Assembly: GCF_035917995.1 (NCBI RefSeq)
Contig: NZ_CP109131.1
Coordinates: forward strand, 682,001 to 746,000
Direction: 5' to 3'
DNA from: Streptosporangium sp. NBC_01755
GTDB lineage: Bacteria > Actinomycetota > Actinomycetes > Streptosporangiales > Streptosporangiaceae
Length of the DNA: 64,000 bases
Each line of letters begins with the position of its first letter. Positions within the stretch are counted from its first letter, which is position 1. A program made the translations under genes and the position numbers. Under the pieces are notes generated by a model. It searched no databases and was not told where the DNA came from. It was given only the letters and a program-made list of their open reading frames with translations. Below, one piece after another: positions 24,714-32,589 of this stretch.

Positions 24714-25094
24714 CTACGCGGGCACGGCGAAGCTCCGGAGCACTTCGGCGATCTCGTCGACCTCGGTGAGCTTTCCCGACGCGACGGCGATGACGAGGTC
24801 GTAGGCCTCGTCATCGCCGGTGTCGATCGCCTTCCCGTTCCACGCCATGAAGACGACCGCCGCCACCCACGCCACACGCTTGTTTCCGTCCACGAACGGA
24901 TGGTTGGCGGCCAGCGAATGAAGCAGGGCCGCGGCTTTGACGAACAGGTCCGGGTACGCCTCCTGCCCGAACATCGACGCCTGGGGTCGGTGCACGGCGG
25001 AATCGAGCAGACCCAGGTCACGTAGCTCCGGTGTGGCCCCGATCGCCAGTTCCGCGAGGTCGAGAACCTGTTCCACCGTGAGGTAACGGGTCAT
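24714..25094 (-). CDS. doc: Doc-type (death-on-curing, Fic fold) toxin
   Basis: 126 residues with the Fic/Doc active-site motif HPFVDGNKRVAW, preceded by a conserved helix (LLHSLAANH). Doc proteins phosphorylate EF-Tu and stop translation; the short motif (GNKR without a second Arg) is typical of Doc rather than AMP-transferring Fic. Starts MTRYLTVEQVLDLAE. ATG 25094 overlaps the antitoxin stop by 4 bases, as in type II toxin-antitoxin operons. Intact by inspection. Confidence 0.93.
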   Translation of the reverse strand: MTRYLTVEQVLDLAELAIGATPELRDLGLLDSAVHRPQASMFGQEAYPDLFVKAAALLHSLAANHPFVDGNKRVAWVAAVVFMAWNGKAIDTGDDEAYDLVIAVASGKLTEVDEIAEVLRSFAVPA

Positions 25095-25288
25095 TCGGCA
25101 AGCCTGTCGAGAACGGGCTTCCACCGGCGTACGGCCTCCACGCCGAGCCGGTGAACCTCCTCGTCATCGGAATGACGCGTCAGGTACTCGTCCACAGCCG
25201 ACAGCACCACCTGCTGCATGCTCCTTCCCTCTCTCTCCGCGCGCCGCCGGAGGGCGTCGGTCTGCTCGTCGGAAAGCCGCAACGTCAT
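25091..25288 (-). CDS. Ribbon-helix-helix antitoxin of the Doc pair
   Basis: 65 residues beginning MTLRLSDEQTDALRRRAERE, the beta strand and helix of an RHH (Arc/CopG) DNA-binding fold, then RSMQQVVLSAVDEYL. The C-terminal half should wrap and neutralise Doc. The start is ATG 25288 because GGAAGG lies seven bases before it; ATG codons at 25294 and 25303 are alternatives. A perfect palindrome 30 bases upstream is its likely operator. Pairing RHH with Doc rather than a Phd-fold antitoxin is common in actinobacteria. Confidence 0.88.
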   Translation of the reverse strand: MTLRLSDEQTDALRRRAEREGRSMQQVVLSAVDEYLTRHSDDEEVHRLGVEAVRRWKPVLDRLAE

Positions 25289-25317
25289 AGCCATGCCTTC
25301 CATCGTAAGTCGGATCA

Positions 25318-25346
25318 GGTATCACCGCGATACCACAGCTGAGAGT
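25318..25346 (-). promoter_or_regulatory. Promoter and palindromic operator of the toxin-antitoxin operon
   Basis: GGTATC-ACCGC-GATACC is a perfect 6-5-6 palindrome at 25318-25334. A TATACT -10-like hexamer reads on the minus strand at about 25341-25346. Binding of the RHH antitoxin here would block transcription, the usual autoregulation. Confidence 0.6.
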
Positions 25347-25577
25347 ATATGTGTCGTCACACAGGGTTGACGCCTATTTTGCCGTCCAGAGCCTGATGGA
25401 CCCTGATGGGGAACGCGAGGACATCGACCTCACCACGAGAAGCGCGACGGAGCCGTGCCCCTCGGTGAGAGCCGCGCCCGTGGCCGGAGGACGATGGTTC
25501 AGTAGGTCTCGGCTCCGCTCGACGGTGGTGTAGCGGCCTCCTGCTGCTGTTACGGTTTTCGCGACGGGAGGAGGGGC
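25335..25577. other. Region between the TA operon and the SNF2 gene, no gene supported
   Basis: It holds a 60-codon GTG frame (25351-25533, plus) with weak codon bias and no recognisable family. The 3' end should contain the SNF2 promoter. It might be a decayed gene fragment. Confidence 0.35.
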
Positions 25578-28500
25578 GTGGCGGTGCTGGTGGTTCATGG
25601 GGCCTGGGTGGGTGACAGGCTGGCGCTCTGGGCGGAGGATCCGGCCGGGCAGGCCGTGAGCGCCTCCCGGGCGAAGGTCCGCCCGCATCCGTTCGCGGCC
25701 CCGGCGGCACGGATGACCGACGATCTGCCGCTCTGGGGAGACGCCGCGACGACAGCCCTGGCCGGGGCCGCCGCGGAGGAGTTCGTCCTGCTGCTGCCGA
25801 GTTCGGCGCGGAGCCCGCTGCCCTCACCCGACTCGGGGATGGAGATCGCCGCGCGGCAGCCGAAGATCGGCTCCTGGCGGGTGCCGGCCCTGCTGATCGA
25901 GCCCGGCGCGGCGCTGGGCCTGCTCGACGCCGTGGACGAGATGACCCGTCTCCCGGCGGGAGCGTACGAACCCGACGAGTTCCCCGCCGGAGAAGACCGG
26001 GCGCCGGTCCCGGGAGCGTCCCTGCGCTACCTCGCCGTCGTCGCGGCGTACGCCCGTGACCTGATCCGCCGGGGCCGGGTGCTGCCGCAGCTCGTCGCCG
26101 AGAACGAGGGCTACGCGGCCCGGTGGCGTCCCGTGCTGACCGGTCCCTACGCCGCCCGCTTCCGTGAGCTGGCCACCGCGATGCCGCCCGTCTGCCGGGC
26201 CGTCGTCGAGGAGCGCCCCTCGGCCCACGTGCTGATCGAGGCCGTGGCCCACCTTACCGACGCGGCGGTACGGCGGGCGCTCCCCGACCGCCTGCTCGGC
26301 GGGCACCGGCCGGGGCCGCGCGCTCCCCTCCCGGACCGCTGGACGGTCGCCCTCACCGGTGAGGACGCCGCGCTGCCCGGGCTGCCCCGGACCTCGGCGG
26401 AGAAGCTGGCCAAGCCGCTCCGGGAGTGGTTCGACTCCGCGCAGCGGCTCGACGGCCCGGTCAGGGTGTGCTTCCGGCTGACCGAGCCCGAGAACGGCCC
26501 CGAGCCCGAGAACGGCGGCGACCTCGTCGCGGAGTACGGCGGCCGTCCGGCGCCGCCACCCGACGACTCCCGCTGGCGGCTGGAGTTCGCCCTCCAGTCG
26601 TCGGACGACCTGAGCCTCTACCTCCCCGCACCACTCATCTGGGCCGGTGAGACCGCCCCCGGCCTGCCGGGACGTCCCGACGAGGCGCTGCTCGCCGGGC
26701 TCGGCCGGGCGGCCCGGCTGTACCCGAAGGTCGGGGAGGCGCTGCGCGATCGCCGCCCTTCCGAGCTGGTCCTCGACACGGCGGGCGCGTTCGCGTTTCT
26801 CCGCCAGGCCGCCCCGCTCCTGCAGGCCGCCGGGTTCGGCGTGCAACTGCCCGCCTGGGCCGGCACCACGAGGCTCGGCCTCAAGCTCACCGCCCGCTCG
26901 CAGCCGACCGGTCCTGGCGCGGCGGCCGACCAGGGTTTCGGGCTGCACCAGCTGGTGGACTTCCGGATGGACCTGGCGATCGGCGACGAGACGATCAGTG
27001 AGGAGGAGCTGGCCGAGCTGGCCAGGCTCAAGGTGCCGCTGGTCCGGGTGCGGGGCCGCTGGGTCGAACTGGACGACCGGCAGCTCACCGCCGCGCTCAA
27101 AGCCGTCGAGCGGCGCCGATCGGGTGAGATGACCGTCGGCGAGGTGATCCAGGAGGTCATCCACGGCGGCGACGACGAGTTGCCGGTCGTCACGGTGGAC
27201 GCCGACGGTCTTCTCGGCGACCTGCTGTCCGGCGAGGCCGACCGCCGCCTCGTGCCGATCACGACTCCGGCCGACTTCCACGGCGTGCTCAGGCCGTACC
27301 AGGAGCGCGGGCTGTCCTGGCTCAGCTTCATGTCCGAGATCGGGCTCGGCGGCGTCCTCGCCGACGACATGGGCCTGGGAAAGACCGCGCAGACCCTCTC
27401 CCTGCTGCTCAACGAACGCGCGACGGGTGTGCGTCCGGGGCCGACCCTGCTGGTCTGCCCGATGTCGCTACTCAGCAACTGGCAGAAGGAGGCCACCAGG
27501 TTCGCCCCCTCGCTGGAGGTCTACCTGCACCACGGCACCGCCCGGCTGCGCGAGACGGAACTCGCCCGCCGGGTGGAGCGTGCGGACCTGGTCCTCACCA
27601 CGTACGGCACCGCCCTGCGGGACCGCGAGACGCTGGCCGGCCTCACCTGGGCCAGGGTCGTCTGCGACGAGGCGCAGGCCATCAAGAACAGCGCCGCCAG
27701 GCAGGCGCAGGCCGTACGGGCGCTGCCGGCCAGGAGCAGGTTCGCGCTGACCGGTACGCCGGTCGAGAACCACCTGGCCGAGCTCTGGTCCCTGATGGAG
27801 TTCTGCAACCCCGGCCTGCTCGGTTCGGCCAGGACGTTCCGGGAGCGCTACCAGGAGCCGATCGAGCGGGACGGCGACGCCACCGCGACCGCCGCGCTCC
27901 GGCGCGCCACCGGGCCGTTCGTGCTCCGGCGCCTCAAGACCGACAAGACCATCATCTCCGACCTGCCGGACAAGATGGAGATGAAGGTCTGGTGCACCCT
28001 CACTCCCGAACAGGCCACCCTCTACCAGGCGGTGGTCACCGACATGATGAACAAGATCGCTGACAGCGAGGGCATCGAGCGGCGCGGCAACGTGCTCGCG
28101 ACCATGCTGAAGCTCAAGCAGGTCTGCAACCATCCGGCGCACCTGCTCAAGGACAACTCGCGGCTGTCCGGCCGGTCGGGGAAGCTGGCCCGGCTGGAGG
28201 AACTGGCGGAGGAGATCGTCGGCGAGGGCGACAAGGCGCTGGTCTTCACCCAGTACGCCGAGTTCGGCACGCTGCTCCAGCCGTACCTCTCGGCGCATCT
28301 GGACCGCCCGGTGCTCTGGCTGCACGGCGGGCTGCCGAAGAGACAGCGGGACGCGCTGGTGGAGCGGTTCCAGGACGACGACGAGCCGATGCTCTTCCTG
28401 CTCTCGCTCAAGGCCGCGGGCACCGGGCTCAACCTGACCGCGGCCAACCATGTCATCCACGTGGACCGGTGGTGGAACCCCGCCGTGGAGAACCAGGCGA

Positions 28501-28712
28501 CCGACCGGGCGTTCCGGATCGGCCAGACCAGGAACGTGCAGGTCAGGAAGTTCATCTGCGTCGGCACCCTGGAGGAGAGAATCGACGAGATGATCGAGCG
28601 CAAGCAGGCGCTCGCCGAGAGCGTCGTCGGCACCGGCGAGGACTGGATCACCGGCCTGTCCACCGACCGGCTGCACGAGCTGTTCCGTCTCGGACCGGAG
28701 GCCGTCTCATGA
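25578..28712 (+). CDS. SNF2-family DEAD/DEAH helicase
   Basis: 1044 residues. The first ~490 match the bacterial SNF2-associated N-domain (Pro/Trp-rich, e.g. LPDRWTVALTGED). The Swi2/Snf2 ATPase core follows: GVLADDMGLGKTAQTLSLLL (motif I, near 594), VVCDEAQAIKN (motif II, near 697), LTGTPVENHLAELWSLM (motif III). The C-lobe has LVFTQYAEFG, LSLKAAGTGLNLTAANHVIH and QATDRAFRIGQTRNVQV (motif VI). Such proteins translocate on dsDNA and remodel bound proteins. GTG 25578 follows GGGAGGAGG. The next gene encodes a SWIM zinc-finger protein, a recurring actinobacterial pair. Confidence 0.95.
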   Translation: MAVLVVHGAWVGDRLALWAEDPAGQAVSASRAKVRPHPFAAPAARMTDDLPLWGDAATTALAGAAAEEFVLLLPSSARSPLPSPDSGMEIAARQPKIGSWRVPALLIEPGAALGLLDAVDEMTRLPAGAYEPDEFPAGEDRAPVPGASLRYLAVVAAYARDLIRRGRVLPQLVAENEGYAARWRPVLTGPYAARFRELATAMPPVCRAVVEERPSAHVLIEAVAHLTDAAVRRALPDRLLGGHRPGPRAPLPDRWTVALTGEDAALPGLPRTSAEKLAKPLREWFDSAQRLDGPVRVCFRLTEPENGPEPENGGDLVAEYGGRPAPPPDDSRWRLEFALQSSDDLSLYLPAPLIWAGETAPGLPGRPDEALLAGLGRAARLYPKVGEALRDRRPSELVLDTAGAFAFLRQAAPLLQAAGFGVQLPAWAGTTRLGLKLTARSQPTGPGAAADQGFGLHQLVDFRMDLAIGDETISEEELAELARLKVPLVRVRGRWVELDDRQLTAALKAVERRRSGEMTVGEVIQEVIHGGDDELPVVTVDADGLLGDLLSGEADRRLVPITTPADFHGVLRPYQERGLSWLSFMSEIGLGGVLADDMGLGKTAQTLSLLLNERATGVRPGPTLLVCPMSLLSNWQKEATRFAPSLEVYLHHGTARLRETELARRVERADLVLTTYGTALRDRETLAGLTWARVVCDEAQAIKNSAARQAQAVRALPARSRFALTGTPVENHLAELWSLMEFCNPGLLGSARTFRERYQEPIERDGDATATAALRRATGPFVLRRLKTDKTIISDLPDKMEMKVWCTLTPEQATLYQAVVTDMMNKIADSEGIERRGNVLATMLKLKQVCNHPAHLLKDNSRLSGRSGKLARLEELAEEIVGEGDKALVFTQYAEFGTLLQPYLSAHLDRPVLWLHGGLPKRQRDALVERFQDDDEPMLFLLSLKAAGTGLNLTAANHVIHVDRWWNPAVENQATDRAFRIGQTRNVQVRKFICVGTLEERIDEMIERKQALAESVVGTGEDWITGLSTDRLHELFRLGPEAVS

Positions 28713-28809
28713 GCGAGCGAATCAGCAGGGCCGGCCGCCCTCCTCGACAAACCCGTGAGCGCGTCAACGAGGGCGGCGCGTTTCCCGGACGCGCCCACCG
28801 GGAGGCTTC

Positions 28810-29670
28810 ATGAGCGGGAGCGGCTGGTTCGAGCCGTCCCGGCCGATCCGGGTCGAGGGCGGCATCCGGGTCCGCAGCAAGCGGGGCTCGATCGGCGAGC
28901 GGTGGTGGTCGCGCCGGTTCATCGACATCCTGGAGAGTGTCTGCGATCCGGGCAGACTCGGCCGGGGCCGCTCGTACGCTCGCTCCGGCCAGGTCCTCGA
29001 CCTGGAGCTCGGGCCGGGTCTGGTCACGGCGCGGGTCCAGGGGTCTCGGCGCACCCCGTACCTGGTCGAGATCCAGATAACCCCCTATGCGGCGGACCAG
29101 TGGCGCGAGCTCGCCGACGCGCTGGCGGCCCAGGCCCTCTACCGCGCCAAACTGCTCGCCGGCGAGATGCCGCCGGAGATCGAGGAGGTCTTCCGCGCGT
29201 GCCGCCTGCCGCTCTTCCCCGGCCGGCGCGGCCTGGACATGAACTGCTCGTGTCCCGACTGGGGTTTCCCCTGTAAGCATCTGTCCGCCGTGCTGTACGT
29301 GCTGGCCGAGAGGTTCGACGACGACCCGTTCCTGGTGCTGGCCTGGCGGGGCATCGCCCGGGACGCCCTGCTCGACGCCCTCCGCGAGGCGGGCGTCACC
29401 ACGACCGGCGCCGCAGCCGGCTCCGGCTCCGGCTCCGGCGAGCACGGACCCGGCCTGTTCGACGTGGACGACGCGCCGTTCACCGACCGGCTGGCCGCCT
29501 TCTACGAGCCGAGCGTCTCCCCGGCCCGGCTCCGCGACCGGACCGGCCTCCCCGTCCCCCCACCCGACCTGCTGCTGCGCACCCTCGACCCGCCACAGAT
29601 CAAGGCCCGGCACATCCCGATCCTGGACCTTCTCCGCCCCGCCTACCGGACCTTCGCCGACGACACCTGA
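28810..29670 (+). CDS. SWIM zinc-finger protein, partner of the SNF2 helicase
   Basis: 286 residues. The N-terminus (RGSIGERWWSRRFIDILE, then RLGRGRSYARSGQV) is typical of the bacterial SWIM family. The SWIM finger is CSCPDWGFPCKH (CxCx6CxH) near residue 150. A Gly/Ser linker and a C-terminal region of unknown fold follow. SWIM domains bind DNA or proteins. ATG 28810 follows GGGAGG, 97 bases after the SNF2 stop in the same direction, so the two are likely one transcript and one complex. Function (repair, remodelling or phage defence) is not established. Confidence 0.9.
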   Translation: MSGSGWFEPSRPIRVEGGIRVRSKRGSIGERWWSRRFIDILESVCDPGRLGRGRSYARSGQVLDLELGPGLVTARVQGSRRTPYLVEIQITPYAADQWRELADALAAQALYRAKLLAGEMPPEIEEVFRACRLPLFPGRRGLDMNCSCPDWGFPCKHLSAVLYVLAERFDDDPFLVLAWRGIARDALLDALREAGVTTTGAAAGSGSGSGEHGPGLFDVDDAPFTDRLAAFYEPSVSPARLRDRTGLPVPPPDLLLRTLDPPQIKARHIPILDLLRPAYRTFADDT

Positions 29671-29829
29671 CCCGGTGCCGATCATTGGATGGTCGCGATC
29701 ACGGATCGACGCCCCTGCCACCGCGTCGCCCACCCCGGCGTGCCGCCCGCCACCTGGCCATCCGGGGCACGACGGCCCCGCGTCCGCGACTCCGGGTGAC
29801 CAGGTCGTCTATGCATAGTTGATTATGGG

Positions 29830-30795
29830 GTGATACGTCTATCTGCTGTGCCCCGACGATTCCACGAACTCGACGCGCTCCGCGGCTTCGCGGTGTGCGG
29901 GATCATGCTGGTCAACACCTGGCAGCACACCCTCGATCAGCTGGAAAACCCCGATCAGAACGCGGTCGACTGGGCGATCGACAACCTGCTGCAGGGCAGG
30001 TTCTACCCGATCTTCTCGTTCCTGTTCGGGCTGAGCTTCGTTCTCTTCCTCCGGTCGGCGGCCGAGCGGACCGAGAGCCCCCGGGCCGTGCTGCTGCGCA
30101 GGCTGGCGGTGCTCGCGGCCCTCGGCGCGCTCCACCAGATCGTCAACCCCGGCGAGGTGCTCCTGCCGTACGCGATCTTCGGGGCACTGGTCCTGCTGCC
30201 CGCCTCGTTCTTCCCGCAGCCCGCGGTGGTGCTGCTGGGCGTCGCCCTCACCGCGTGGGCGGTGCACCAGGGCGGCGGGGTGATCCTCATCCCCGGGCTG
30301 TTCTTGCTGGGCATGGCCATGATGGAGCGGCCGCCGCCCGAGTGGCTGCTGCCGTTCGCGTTCGCGGCGAGCGTGGTACTGGGCGTGGCGCTCACCTGGC
30401 TCTGGGTGCGCATCTCGGGCGATCCCGTCCTCTTCAACGGGGCCGTCTACCCGGCCGCCGGGCTCGCCGCCGCCACCGCCTACTGCACCGGGCTGCTGCT
30501 GGCACTCCGGACCCGGCTGCGCGACCCGCTCCTGGAGATCCTGGTGCCACTCGGCCGGATGGCGCTGACCAACTACCTGATGAGCACCCCGATCATCCTG
30601 CTCTTCCTGCCGTTGCTCGCCTCGGACGCGACCCGGCTGTCCGGTGTGGCGCTCTCGGTCGCCGTCCTGGCGCTCCAGGTGCTGTTCAGCCGGGCATGGC
30701 TGGCCAGATTCAGGTACGGACCGCTGGAATGGGCGTGGCGGAGCCTCACGTGGATGGAACGAGTGCCGAACCGACGGATAGGGTCACACCCGTGA
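29830..30795 (+). CDS. DUF418 membrane protein (YeiB-like)
   Basis: 321 residues, about nine hydrophobic segments. Family marks: ELDALRGFAVCGIMLVN at the N-terminus, FSFLFGLSFVLFL, and the C-terminal LGRMALTNYLMS.. plus FRYGPLEWAWRSLTW. YeiB/DUF418 proteins are related to acyltransferase-3-like membrane proteins; the role is unknown. GTG 29830 or GTG 29848 could start it. Its TGA overlaps the GTG of the nitrilase gene by 4 bases. Confidence 0.88.
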   Translation: MIRLSAVPRRFHELDALRGFAVCGIMLVNTWQHTLDQLENPDQNAVDWAIDNLLQGRFYPIFSFLFGLSFVLFLRSAAERTESPRAVLLRRLAVLAALGALHQIVNPGEVLLPYAIFGALVLLPASFFPQPAVVLLGVALTAWAVHQGGGVILIPGLFLLGMAMMERPPPEWLLPFAFAASVVLGVALTWLWVRISGDPVLFNGAVYPAAGLAAATAYCTGLLLALRTRLRDPLLEILVPLGRMALTNYLMSTPIILLFLPLLASDATRLSGVALSVAVLALQVLFSRAWLARFRYGPLEWAWRSLTWMERVPNRRIGSHP

Positions 30796-31589
30796 CGCGC
30801 ATCGCCCTGTGCCAGATCCCGGTCTCCAAGAACCCCGCCGTCAACCTCGACCGTGCCCGCGAGGCCCTCGGCGAGGCCGCCTCGGGCGGCGCCGAGCTGG
30901 CGATCCTCCCGGAGGCCGCGCTCACCCGGTACGGCAGGAGAATCACCGCTCTCGCCCAGCCGCTGGACGGGCCGTTCGTCACCGGCCTGGCCGAATCGGC
31001 GCGAGAGCACGGCCTGTCGGTGATCGCGGGGACCTTCGAACCCGGCGAGGGCCGGGTCCACAACACCGCGGTCGCCATCGGCCCCTCCGGCTCGATCGAG
31101 GCGGCCTACCGGAAGATCCACCTGTTCGACTCCTTCGGCTCCCGCGAGTCCGACCTGGTCACACCGGGCGACACCCCGGTCGTGGTGGAGCTGGCCGGGC
31201 TCCGGGTGGGCCTGGTCACCTGCTACGACATCCGCTTCCCCGAGCTGACCCGGACCCTGGTGGACGCCGGCGCCGAACTGTTCGCGGTGATCGCCGCGTG
31301 GGGTTCGGGGCCGATGAAGGAGGAGCACTGGACCACCCTCGTCAGGGCCCGCGCGATCGAGAACACCACCTGGGTCGCGGCCGTGGGTCAGGCACCGAAC
31401 CCGCAGGAGGCCGCCGACGGCTTCGGGATCGGGCGGAGCATGCTGGTCGATCCGATGGGGGTGGTGCGCACCGATATGGGGCCAGGACCCGGCGTACAGA
31501 TATGCGAATTCGACTCCCAGATCACGATTGCCACCCGGAATGCCCTACCGTGCCTGGAACACCGGCGACTCCGGGCCGGTGGATCGTAA
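30792..31589 (+). CDS. Carbon-nitrogen hydrolase (nitrilase superfamily, Nit2/omega-amidase-like)
   Basis: 265 residues with the nitrilase triad: Glu in LAILPEAALTRY, Lys in AYRKIHLFD and Cys in LVTCYDIRFPEL. The spacing and YDIRFPEL motif are those of the Nit1/Nit2/omega-amidase branch, which repairs deaminated glutathione or hydrolyses alpha-ketoglutaramate. Cytoplasmic. GTG 30792 overlaps the DUF418 stop; an in-frame GTG at 30750 is an alternative. Coupling with DUF418 is of unknown meaning. Confidence 0.9.
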   Translation: MTRIALCQIPVSKNPAVNLDRAREALGEAASGGAELAILPEAALTRYGRRITALAQPLDGPFVTGLAESAREHGLSVIAGTFEPGEGRVHNTAVAIGPSGSIEAAYRKIHLFDSFGSRESDLVTPGDTPVVVELAGLRVGLVTCYDIRFPELTRTLVDAGAELFAVIAAWGSGPMKEEHWTTLVRARAIENTTWVAAVGQAPNPQEAADGFGIGRSMLVDPMGVVRTDMGPGPGVQICEFDSQITIATRNALPCLEHRRLRAGGS

Positions 31590-31590
31590 A

Positions 31591-32061
31591 ATGCCGACCG
31601 TGAGTGATCCACCTGGGCGTAGAACGCAGATGCAGAAGGTCATACCGCCTCGGCTGCTGGTGCCCTATCTGGCCGGCAGACGCACCGTGATCTCCGGATA
31701 TGTGTACCGGGTTCAGGACTGCGCGCGGCTGACCACCCCCGCGCAGCTCTTCGCCGGTCTCGACCTGGGGTTCGACGGCTCGGAGCTGACCTCCACGGTC
31801 CCGGAGATCTATCTGATGCGCTGGTACGCCCGCGACATGGACGCCTACGTCGTGCCGTACGGCCCGCACATGGGTGGCGACTGGAACGATTCACCGCCCT
31901 TCGCCGGAAACGGCTTCACCACCTCGCGGGATCACGTCGTGCCGCAGTTCCACACCACGCCCATGCCGATCCCCGCGGGAGCCGAGATCATCCACGTGAC
32001 CCCCGGTGAGGAGCGTCGCTTCGGCCGCTACGACGGCCTGAGCTGGCGGCCCGCCTCATGA
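31591..32061 (+). CDS. Uncharacterised protein, first of a coupled pair
   Basis: Up to 156 residues from ATG 31591; GTG 31600 and ATG 31630 (MQKVIPPRLLVPYLAG) are alternatives and the last fits the conserved-looking part best. Visible: VISGYVYRVQDCARLTTPAQLF, YLMRWYARDMDAYVVPYG and a proline-rich end PMPIPAGAEIIHVTPGEERRFGRYDG. No signal peptide, no membrane segment, good codon bias. I do not recognise the family with certainty. The next gene begins inside its stop (ATGA), so the two products are made together. Confidence 0.75.
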   Translation: MPTVSDPPGRRTQMQKVIPPRLLVPYLAGRRTVISGYVYRVQDCARLTTPAQLFAGLDLGFDGSELTSTVPEIYLMRWYARDMDAYVVPYGPHMGGDWNDSPPFAGNGFTTSRDHVVPQFHTTPMPIPAGAEIIHVTPGEERRFGRYDGLSWRPAS

Positions 32062-32489
32062 GCGCCGAGATCGAGCCGGTGGCCTCGGGATTCGCCGCCC
32101 ACTACTCCGGCCGGACGTACGCCGCCGCCCTCGGCCCCGGCGCCACCGAGGTGGTGCTGTTCAACGAGGAGGCCCAGAAGGGCTTCGAGGCGGCCTCCGG
32201 TTACTGGCGGCTGGTCGTCGGGCGTGAGGACCTCGACTGGCTGGTGCTGGTCCGCACCGTCGGCGCGTTCGGCGGCGAGCCCTGCCTGGTCCTCGACGTC
32301 TCCGAGGAGAACGGCGAGGAGAGCCTGCACATCGCCTACACCGGGCACAGCGGGACGAAGGCCGAGGCCCTGGGCTACTGGATGGTCGACCACGGGGCGT
32401 ACGAGGTGGTCGTCCCCCGCGACGAGGTCTTCTCCGTCCGGATCGAACGCCTGCCGGTCCCGCTCACCCCGGCGGTCTCGGAGCCGTGA
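32058..32489 (+). CDS. Uncharacterised protein, second of a coupled pair
   Basis: 143 residues, acidic, with alternating hydrophobic strands (EVVLFNEEAQKGFEAASGYWRLVVG, then LVLVRTVGAFGGEPCLVLDVS). No motif of a known enzyme is seen. The ATG overlaps the previous stop by 4 bases. Size, acidity and tight coupling would suit a partner or immunity protein of the upstream product, but that is only a hypothesis. Confidence 0.75.
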   Translation: MSAEIEPVASGFAAHYSGRTYAAALGPGATEVVLFNEEAQKGFEAASGYWRLVVGREDLDWLVLVRTVGAFGGEPCLVLDVSEENGEESLHIAYTGHSGTKAEALGYWMVDHGAYEVVVPRDEVFSVRIERLPVPLTPAVSEP

Positions 32490-32589
32490 CCTTCCCTCGC
32501 GCCCGCCGTCCGCCTGAGGGCTCCCAGGTGACCTGCCACGACGCGCGGCCGGGGTGGAGACCCGCCGTTGTCCCGTCGCTGCCGCCCGC

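Noticed and set aside
25351-25533. 60-codon plus-strand frame before the SNF2 gene
   Set aside because: Weak codon bias, no Shine-Dalgarno and no family similarity.
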